Positions 1-5,399 of a stretch of DNA of 8,664 bases are shown one piece after another. The stretch's first letter is position 1, and the number at the start of each line of letters is the position of its first letter. Origin of the DNA: an uncultured Megasphaera sp. (lineage in GTDB: Bacteria; Bacillota; Negativicutes; Veillonellales; Megasphaeraceae). Location: assembly GCA_902464195.1 (NCBI GenBank), contig CABQJB010000087.1, positions 1 through 8,664 of the forward strand, read 5' to 3'. The notes under the pieces are model-generated. The model ran no database searches. It saw only the letters and a list, made by a program, of their open reading frames with translations, and was not told where the DNA came from. The position numbers and the translations under genes are program-made.

Positions 1-241
1 GAACCCAGACAGGCAGAAGGGCTTTGGCCGTCCCCTACGGTATCGCAGACAGGCGATGAAAAAATAAACGCAGACCGCAGATTGCAAAAAATACACGGCC
101 AGCGGCCTTGTGCGTAGGGCCGTCCCAAGCCTTTTTGGCCCGTCAGGTGCCGACCAACGGAAGGCGCAGGACGGCTGCCAAAACGGACAGCCGTGGCTGG
201 GCGGCCCGCTGTGATATTCGGCCACAGCCTATGCACGTATA
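1..241. other. GC-rich, hairpin-rich non-coding stretch; possible intergenic repeat
   Basis: No convincing gene is visible. All three forward frames are open at the left edge but stop early (59, 67 and 117), so the tail of an upstream gene may end here; I cannot tell which frame would be real. The stretch holds several small inverted repeats: 95-100 with 118-123 (acggcc/ggccgt), 171-177 with 188-194 (acggctg/cagccgt), 208-213 with 223-228 (gctgtg/cacagc), and 33-39 with 113-119 (ccctacg/cgtaggg). It also has short direct repeats: cagacaggc at 6-14 and 46-54, and ggccgtccc at 26-34 and 118-126. This density of repeats fits a dispersed palindromic intergenic element, but copy number cannot be judged from one window. 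Confidence 0.35.
208..228. repeat. Small hairpin upstream of the first gene
   Basis: The arms gctgtg (208-213) and cacagc (223-228) are perfectly complementary around a 9-base loop. They lie just upstream of a TATAAT hexamer at 238-243. If that hexamer is a real -10 box, this dyad would cover the -35 region and could be an operator. The arms are only 6 bp, so chance is a fair alternative. Confidence 0.25.
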
Positions 242-243
242 AT
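238..243 (+). promoter_or_regulatory. Possible -10 hexamer TATAAT
   Basis: A perfect TATAAT sits at 238-243, but there is no good -35 hexamer 16-18 bases upstream (215-220 reads tattcg). It overlaps the only plausible start codon of the first gene (242). Either it is coincidental, or it is the real promoter and translation starts later, for example at 290. Confidence 0.25.
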
Positions 244-676
244 GACAGGTTTTAGTAGGGGGGATGCGGTCGGACATTCTATCTATTATATGGTTATAGG
301 GTATAAAGAACCTGAAGTTGGAACAGTGTATATGGTAGACAAAAATAATATACAAGTTTTTAACACTGGTAAAGTGGTTGACTTAGAAACTACAGCGGCC
401 TTGATTCCTGAAATTACGCTCATGTACCATGGTGAAAAATATAAATTTCAAGATCATGTTTTTGTCGTCAAAGGTGGGGAAGATGATTCTGTAAAGTATT
501 TGGTATATGACGAACTGAATGACAGCCTGTTTTGTGTTGTGGAAAAGAAATTGCCTAATAGCCAATGGTTAAGAGAGAAGTATAGATTGGTGTCCTCTAC
601 AGAGGCATCAGAATTAAAACCATATCTACGATATATTCAAAATGAAAATGATTGGGTATACATACAAAAATGGTAA
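242..676 (+). CDS. Hypothetical protein with two similar beta-rich halves
   Basis: I do not recognise this 144-residue protein. It has no signal peptide or membrane segment and is rich in aromatic and beta-branched residues. Two halves look alike: residues 4-57 (F-x3-D-x-V, then YYMV, then a strand with TVYMV, ending near LIP) and residues 67-128 (Y-x3-D-x-V, then KYLVYD, then LFCVVE, ending near ELKPYL). This suggests an internal duplication of a small barrel-like unit. The start at 242 is the only in-frame start that keeps the first F-x2-GD-x-V motif, but it has no ribosome binding site and overlaps a TATAAT hexamer; the next in-frame ATG is at 290. The open frame extends upstream only to 212. 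The gene is clearly AT-richer than its surroundings, which suggests foreign origin or a 5'-truncated remnant. It lies 63 bases before the Nudix gene, in the same direction. Function unknown. Confidence 0.6.
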   Translation: MTGFSRGDAVGHSIYYMVIGYKEPEVGTVYMVDKNNIQVFNTGKVVDLETTAALIPEITLMYHGEKYKFQDHVFVVKGGEDDSVKYLVYDELNDSLFCVVEKKLPNSQWLREKYRLVSSTEASELKPYLRYIQNENDWVYIQKW

Positions 677-699
677 AAATATACGGAGCGATTCGGATG

Positions 700-708
700 T
701 GATACAAT
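700..708 (+). promoter_or_regulatory. Extended -10 promoter for the Nudix/restriction gene pair
   Basis: TGaTACAAT at 700-708 matches the extended -10 consensus TGnTATAAT with one mismatch. No clear -35 lies at the usual distance (680-685 reads tatacg), which is common for extended -10 promoters. Transcription would begin near 714-716, leaving a leader of about 25 bases before the preferred Nudix start at 740. If so, the upstream start at 719 would be almost at the transcript end and unlikely to be used. Confidence 0.45.
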
Positions 709-725
709 AGAGAAAACAATGCAGA

Positions 726-733
726 AAAGGGGA
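726..733 (+). promoter_or_regulatory. Ribosome binding site deciding the Nudix start
   Basis: AAAGGGGA at 726-733 lies about 7 bases before ATG 740. It falls inside the longer reading frame that opens at ATG 719, which itself has no such site. This favours 740 as the true start. Confidence 0.6.
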
Positions 734-739
734 ATTTTG

Positions 740-1138
740 ATGAAACATTTAGAAGTGGTAGCTGCGATTTTGGAATATAATGGAAAAATTCTTTGTATGG
801 AACGGGGCCAGGGAAAATTTGACTATGTCAGTTTCAAATACGAGTTTCCCGGTGGCAAGATTGAACCGGGTGAAGCCAAGCATACGGCCATTGAACGGGA
901 ACTGCGGGAAGAAATGGATGTCCATGTATCTGTCAAAGAATCGGATTTGTACATGACGGTCCATCATGACTATCCTGATTTTTCCATGACTATGTATGCC
1001 TTTTACTGTCATTTGGATAAGCCAGACTTTGTCCGCAAAGAACACGTCGATGCGAAATGGATGGCTCCCGAAGACATGCCGACACTGGATTGGGCGCCGG
1101 CAGATGTGCCTATCATGAAAAAGCTTTCTGGAAAGTAG
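740..1138 (+). CDS. NudG/MutT-like Nudix (deoxy)nucleoside triphosphate pyrophosphohydrolase
   Basis: A 132-residue cytosolic Nudix hydrolase, expected to cut nucleoside triphosphates to the monophosphate and pyrophosphate. The Nudix box spans residues 39-61: G39-x5-E45-x7-R53-E54-L55-x-E57-E58-x2-V61, complete except that D60 replaces the usual glycine. E54, E57 and E58 are the expected metal ligands. The opening EVVAAI (5-10) followed by GKIL, the EFPGGKIE stretch (35-42) and the late APADVP motif (119-124) closely resemble E. coli NudG (Orf135), which acts on dCTP, CTP, 5-methyl-dCTP and oxidised nucleotides. The length is typical of MutT/NudG. ATG 740 is preferred over ATG 719 because of the ribosome binding site at 726-733. 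The stop is followed after nine bases by the SauUSI-like gene, so the two are probably cotranscribed. The substrate is inferred from resemblance; an 8-oxo-dGTPase role is the main alternative. Confidence 0.85.
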   Translation: MKHLEVVAAILEYNGKILCMERGQGKFDYVSFKYEFPGGKIEPGEAKHTAIERELREEMDVHVSVKESDLYMTVHHDYPDFSMTMYAFYCHLDKPDFVRKEHVDAKWMAPEDMPTLDWAPADVPIMKKLSGK

Positions 1139-1147
1139 GCGACAGCC

Positions 1148-4024
1148 ATGGGGGAATATGGGGCTTTGGAGCAGTGTTTGCGCGAAGGTTTCATTGATTA
1201 TACGGTGGAAGCGGACCAACGGTATGTTCCTAAAATTCTGACTAATAACAAAGAGAAAAAGCGCAAGGTTCTCGATACGATTTTGTCGCAGTTATACGTT
1301 TGTGATTCCTTCTTGTTTTCCGTTGCCTTTTTGACGAAAAGCGGGATTGCCTGTCTGAAGGATGCGCTTATTCAGAACCGGACGGCGACGGGGAAGATTT
1401 TAGCCTCTCAGTATTTGAACTTTACGGAACCCGGTGCATTGCGGGAATTGCTGAAGTTTCCCAATGTCGAATTGCGCATGGTAACGGAAGAACGGGCTTT
1501 TCATGCCAAAGGCTATCTCTTTCACCGTCCCCAGGCAGGGCCGGAAAATTATACCATGGTCATTGGCAGCAGTAACATGACGGCCAACGCCTTGACGCAC
1601 AATCAGGAATGGAATGTGTTCTTTACATCGGCAGAAAACGGCTCGCTCATCCGGCAGACGAAGGAAGAATTTGATGCCTTGTGGGATACGGCGGAAGTCG
1701 TGGACGAAGCGTGGATTCAGGCTTATGAGTCTGTGTACACGCACAATAAACCGAAACGGCAGTCCGTGTATGTTCCTTTTCATAAAATCCAGCCGAATGC
1801 CATGCAAAAAGCGGCTTTAGCTGGGATTCAAAAACTGCGCGACGACGGCCAGGACCGGGGGCTGCTCATTTCAGCGACTGGGACGGGGAAAACCTATTTA
1901 TCGGCCTTTGACGTCTTAAAAACGCATCCCCGGCGGTTTCTCTTTGTCGTCCATCGGGAGCTCATCGTCAAAAGTGCACGGGACAGCTATGTCCGAATTG
2001 GCATTAATCCCGCTGATACGGGGCTGCTGACAGGGCACGATAAAGAAATGGACAAGCCCTATATTTTTGCGACCATTCAGACCTTGGCCCAGGATGAAAT
2101 TCTCCATACCTTTGCGCCCGATGCTTTTGACTATATTGTCATCGACGAAGTACATCATGGCGGAGCTGCGACGTACCAAAAGGTCATTGGCTATTTTCGG
2201 CCAAAATTTCTGTTAGGCATGACGGCGACGCCGGAACGCTCCGACGACTTCGATATTTATGCCTTGTTCCATCATCATATTGCCTATGAAATCCGCTTGC
2301 ACGACGCCTTGGAAGAAAACATGCTCGTTCCGTTTCACTACCACGGCATCAGTGAAATCACCGTCGATGGCAAAGTGGTAGATGACATGAGTGATTTTGC
2401 CCTTTTGACTTGTGAAGAACGTGTAAAACATATATTATATTACGCTGACTTATATGGCAGTGATGCCGACCGCATCAAAGGCCTCGTCTTTTGCCGCAAT
2501 GTAGACGAAGCCCAGGCCTTGGCTGAAGCCTTTCGCCAGCATGGGAAACGGGCCGTCGCCTTGACGGGTGCGTCGCGCGAAAGCGAACGGAGTGAAGCGA
2601 TTCGTCATTTAGAGGCGAAAGCGGCCGAAGACCCGCAGTATCTCGATTACATTTTCACTTGTGATATTTTCAATGAAGGCGTCGACATTCCCCAGGTCAA
2701 TCAGGTCATTATGTTGCGGCCGACGACGTCGGCTATCGTTTTTGTTCAGCAGTTAGGCCGGGGACTGCGCAAATATCCGCATAAGCGCTATTTGGAAGTG
2801 CTCGATTTTATTGGCAACTATGAAAATAACTTTTTGCTTCCCATTGCCCTGTTTGGCGACCGGACCTACGATAAAGACTTCGTCCGCCGCCTCATGCAGG
2901 TCAATTTTCTGCCGGGGCCGACGTCGGTTCATTTTGATGACATAGCGAAAGAACGGATTTACGCGGCCATTGATGCCAAAAGTGCTTTGGCAGATCTGCG
3001 GGCTTTGAAAGAATCGTACCGTAATATGGCTTACCGCTTGGGCCGTCAGCCCATGATGATGGATTTTGTCCGCTTTGGCGACAAGGATCCGGCCTTGTTT
3101 GTCGCTAAGAAGGACTCTTTTTTTGAGTTTGTTCAATATATGGAACCTTATAACTCGACGCTGAATGCATCGCATCGGGCTGTGCTGAAGATGATGAGCC
3201 TGGAACTGGCCAATGGCAAGCGCATAGAAGAATTGCTGGTCTTGCGCCATTTGCTGACCGAAGATTCTTGGTCTACGGCGGCCCTGGCTAAGGAAATGAG
3301 TGAAACATACCATTTTCTTCCGTCTGCGGAAACGATGGAAAGCGTGGCCCGCCTGCTGGATTTGCAATTTTTCACTAAAACGGCCCAAAAAAAGTACGGC
3401 AGTCAGCCGCTCATTTCCTTTGAAAATCATGCTTATGTAGCGACGCCTTATTGGAACGATTTGAAAGAAAATGAAGAATTTCAGCGCTATGTTCGTGATA
3501 TCCTCGACTATGGAACGTATCGTTTTGAAAGCCTCTACGTTCACGATGAACCGGAAATCATTCAGGGCTTTGTCCGCTATGGCCGCTATTCCCGCAAAGA
3601 CGTGTCGCGCATTCTTAATTATGAAACGAACCGTGAAGGCACGCTCAATGGCTATCAGATTGTCGACGCCACATGTCCTATTTTCGTCACCTACGAAAAG
3701 CGCGACGACATTTCGGCCAATACGAAGTACGAAGACCAGTTCGTCTCGCCACAGCAGTTCAGCTGGATGACGCGGGCCCGGATTCGCCTGACGTCGTCGC
3801 AGATTCCAGCCATTCGCAATGAGCACACGCGGAAACTGCTGTTCGTGAAAAAGAGCGATGCCGAAGGCTCTGACTTCTATTACATGGGAGATTTGACGGT
3901 ATTAGGCGATCCTGTCGAAACGACGATTGCCGATGGCAAAGGGCAGCAGCTGCCTATCGTCAATTTCCAGTTCCTCTTGGACAAGCCTGTTGAGGATAAG
4001 CTCTATCGGTATCTGTGTGAGTGA
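1148..4024 (+). CDS. SauUSI-like type IV modification-dependent restriction enzyme (PLD nuclease, DEAD/DEAH helicase, DUF3427)
   Basis: A 958-residue soluble protein. Residues about 30-180 form a phospholipase-D-type nuclease domain with one catalytic half-site: HAK at 119-121, GSSN at 140-143 and E154. The aspartate of the classical HxKx4D motif is replaced by H126. Two copies would be needed for an active site, so dimerisation is likely. Residues about 210-570 are a superfamily 2 helicase: Walker A ATGTGKT (243-249), DEVH (333-336), TAT (359-361), and motif VI QLGRGLR (535-541). Residues about 690-950 match the DUF3427 type, including CPIFVTYEKRDD near 843-854. This order and length are those of S. 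aureus SauUSI, which uses ATP to cut DNA carrying 5-methyl- or 5-hydroxymethylcytosine, with the C-terminal part recognising the site. All helicase motifs are intact. The start at 1148 has only a weak AGG nine to eleven bases upstream, so translation is probably coupled to the Nudix gene. A general repair helicase is the alternative. No modification methyltransferase lies nearby, as expected for type IV. Confidence 0.85.
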   Translation: MGEYGALEQCLREGFIDYTVEADQRYVPKILTNNKEKKRKVLDTILSQLYVCDSFLFSVAFLTKSGIACLKDALIQNRTATGKILASQYLNFTEPGALRELLKFPNVELRMVTEERAFHAKGYLFHRPQAGPENYTMVIGSSNMTANALTHNQEWNVFFTSAENGSLIRQTKEEFDALWDTAEVVDEAWIQAYESVYTHNKPKRQSVYVPFHKIQPNAMQKAALAGIQKLRDDGQDRGLLISATGTGKTYLSAFDVLKTHPRRFLFVVHRELIVKSARDSYVRIGINPADTGLLTGHDKEMDKPYIFATIQTLAQDEILHTFAPDAFDYIVIDEVHHGGAATYQKVIGYFRPKFLLGMTATPERSDDFDIYALFHHHIAYEIRLHDALEENMLVPFHYHGISEITVDGKVVDDMSDFALLTCEERVKHILYYADLYGSDADRIKGLVFCRNVDEAQALAEAFRQHGKRAVALTGASRESERSEAIRHLEAKAAEDPQYLDYIFTCDIFNEGVDIPQVNQVIMLRPTTSAIVFVQQLGRGLRKYPHKRYLEVLDFIGNYENNFLLPIALFGDRTYDKDFVRRLMQVNFLPGPTSVHFDDIAKERIYAAIDAKSALADLRALKESYRNMAYRLGRQPMMMDFVRFGDKDPALFVAKKDSFFEFVQYMEPYNSTLNASHRAVLKMMSLELANGKRIEELLVLRHLLTEDSWSTAALAKEMSETYHFLPSAETMESVARLLDLQFFTKTAQKKYGSQPLISFENHAYVATPYWNDLKENEEFQRYVRDILDYGTYRFESLYVHDEPEIIQGFVRYGRYSRKDVSRILNYETNREGTLNGYQIVDATCPIFVTYEKRDDISANTKYEDQFVSPQQFSWMTRARIRLTSSQIPAIRNEHTRKLLFVKKSDAEGSDFYYMGDLTVLGDPVETTIADGKGQQLPIVNFQFLLDKPVEDKLYRYLCE

Positions 4025-4032
4025 GTCATTGT

Positions 4033-4084
4033 TTAGTAAATCGTAAATTAGTAAATCGTAACTTACTAATTTACGATTTACTAA
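4033..4084. repeat. Perfect 22-bp inverted repeat built from three copies of a 14-base unit
   Basis: The unit ttagtaaatcgtaa occurs at 4033-4046 and 4048-4061 in direct orientation (period 15) and inverted at 4071-4084. Together 4033-4054 and 4063-4084 form a perfect 22-bp stem with an 8-base loop. It begins eight bases after the restriction gene stop. It may end transcription, but the stem is AT-rich and no T-run follows, so it is not a standard intrinsic terminator. A dispersed intergenic repeat or protein-binding site is equally possible. Confidence 0.8.
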
Positions 4085-4139
4085 TGCAAGGTGTTATAGA
4101 CAGGCCTCCACAAAAACTTTACACGCCACCTGTGGTACA

Positions 4140-4169
4140 TTGACGGGAAATGTGGTAAACTAGTATAGT
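4140..4169 (+). promoter_or_regulatory. Promoter of the yacL-ispDF-gltX operon
   Basis: TTGACG at 4140-4145 and TATAGT at 4164-4169 are separated by 18 bases, a good housekeeping-type promoter. Transcription would start near 4176. The seven-base repeat tgtggta lies on both sides of the -35 box (4131-4137 and 4151-4157), 20 bases apart. Confidence 0.6.
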
Positions 4170-4208
4170 TATAGAAGTATATACAAAGGGGAGGTGTTTT
4201 TTTACTCT

Positions 4209-5390
4209 ATGGAAGATAAATATGAATCGGGCCATGAGGGACCGAAATCGAAGAAGTTCAATGGCCGCAATGTGGCCGATAACATCATGAAAGGTGTCAT
4301 CGTCTTGATCATGGCCGTCATCTTCGTCATGATTGCCGACCAGGTGATTACGACGCCCTTCATCAGTGCCGAAATCGAAGGGGAATTTTTCCACGGCAGT
4401 ATTTTTGGTACGACCATCATCACTATCGTAGCCTATATCATCGGCATCATCGTCGGTGCCCTAGTGGGCTATGGGATTTCGCCGTTCGTGCTGCGCCTCA
4501 TCTGGGCGGCGATTCACCGCATCGAATCGGGCCTGAATGATTTCGAGAGCCAGGACATCATCGTCGGGACGCTGGGGTTGCTTTTTGGACTTATCATTGC
4601 GAATTTAATTGGCCTAGCGTTTGCCCGCCTGCCGATTATCGGGGCCTACGGGCCTATCGTCTTCAGCATCGTCTTTGGCTACGCCGGCATGAGCATTGCC
4701 ATCCGCAAGAAGAGCGAGATCATCGCCCTGGCAGGCAATCTGCGCCTGGGCAAGTCCGGCAAGGACCACGGCAGCAAGCATAAGGACATGGAATTTTCCG
4801 GCAAGCTCCTCGATACAAGCGCCATCATCGACGGCCGCATCGCCGAAATCTGCAGTACCGGTTTTCTCGAAGGGCCGCTGCTGGTGCCGGTCTTCGTCCT
4901 GGAAGAATTGCAGCTCATCGCCGATTCATCGGACCTGTTGAAGCGCAATAAGGGCCGCCGCGGCCTGGATATCCTGAAACAGATGCAGGAAGATAATTAC
5001 GTCGAAGTCCGCATCATCAACGACGATTTCGACGATGTCCAGGGCGTCGATTCCAAACTCGTCCGCCTGGGCCGTAAAATCAATGCCAAAGTCGTCACCA
5101 ACGACTATAACCTCAATAAAGTAGCCGCCCTCCAGGGCGTGGCCGTCCTCAACATCAACGATTTGGCCAATGCCCTGAAACCGGCCCGCATCCCTGGGGA
5201 ACACATGAACGTCCTCATCGTCAAGGCCGGCAAGGAAGAGAACCAGGGCGTGGCCTATCTCGATGACGGCACGATGATCGTCGTCGAAGATGGCCAGAAA
5301 TATATCGGTTCTACCGTGCCCGTTACGGTGACGTCTGTCCTGCAGACGTCGGCTGGGCGCATGATATTCGTCAAGATTGCTAATGAGTAG
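4209..5390 (+). CDS. yacL: YacL-family membrane PIN-TRAM domain protein
   Basis: A 393-residue integral membrane protein with a cytosolic PIN nuclease-like domain and a TRAM domain. Membrane segments lie near residues 26-49, 66-92, 117-138 and 143-165, the four-helix anchor seen in Bacillus YacL. The PIN domain covers about 198-320 with the expected acidic metal ligands D202 (LLDTS), E232 or E233 (LEEL), D281 (VDSKL) and D299 (TNDYN). The TRAM domain, a likely RNA-binding barrel, covers about 328-391. A GTG at 4194 would add five residues but lies inside the AAAGGGGAGGT ribosome binding site (4185-4195), so ATG 4209 is preferred despite a rather long spacing of about 13-14 bases. The family is widely conserved next to ispD/ispF and gltX in Firmicutes. 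Its physiological RNA target is not known to me. It is the first gene of the likely operon, and its stop directly precedes ispDF. Confidence 0.85.
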   Translation: MEDKYESGHEGPKSKKFNGRNVADNIMKGVIVLIMAVIFVMIADQVITTPFISAEIEGEFFHGSIFGTTIITIVAYIIGIIVGALVGYGISPFVLRLIWAAIHRIESGLNDFESQDIIVGTLGLLFGLIIANLIGLAFARLPIIGAYGPIVFSIVFGYAGMSIAIRKKSEIIALAGNLRLGKSGKDHGSKHKDMEFSGKLLDTSAIIDGRIAEICSTGFLEGPLLVPVFVLEELQLIADSSDLLKRNKGRRGLDILKQMQEDNYVEVRIINDDFDDVQGVDSKLVRLGRKINAKVVTNDYNLNKVAALQGVAVLNINDLANALKPARIPGEHMNVLIVKAGKEENQGVAYLDDGTMIVVEDGQKYIGSTVPVTVTSVLQTSAGRMIFVKIANE

Positions 5391-5394
5391 GTGA
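5386..5394 (+). promoter_or_regulatory. Ribosome binding site deciding the ispDF start
   Basis: AGTAGGTGA (5386-5394) matches the Shine-Dalgarno consensus AAGGAGGTGA closely and overlaps the yacL stop codon. It is well placed for GTG 5400, but it overlaps GTG 5391, the other possible start. Confidence 0.6.
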
Positions 5395-5399
5395 AATGT

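Noticed and set aside
1..67. C-terminal tail of an upstream gene (radA or disA)
   Set aside because: All three forward frames are open for a short distance and none gives a recognisable C-terminus, so no gene call is justified.
719..739. Start of the Nudix gene at ATG 719
   Set aside because: No ribosome binding site precedes it, while AAAGGGGA lies correctly in front of ATG 740; family members begin at the later methionine.
2753..3826. Antisense open frame (357 codons) inside the restriction gene
   Set aside because: It is opposite the helicase and DUF3427 coding sequence, shows no domain and has no convincing start signals; it is a shadow frame.
1148..4024. Mokosh type II or DISARM component instead of SauUSI
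   Set aside because: Mokosh II has a different helicase class with PLD, and DISARM keeps helicase and PLD in separate genes with a methylase. The N-terminal PLD, SF2 helicase and DUF3427 order fits SauUSI.
4194..4208. Start of yacL at GTG 4194
   Set aside because: The GTG lies inside the ribosome binding site and has none of its own; ATG 4209 is better.
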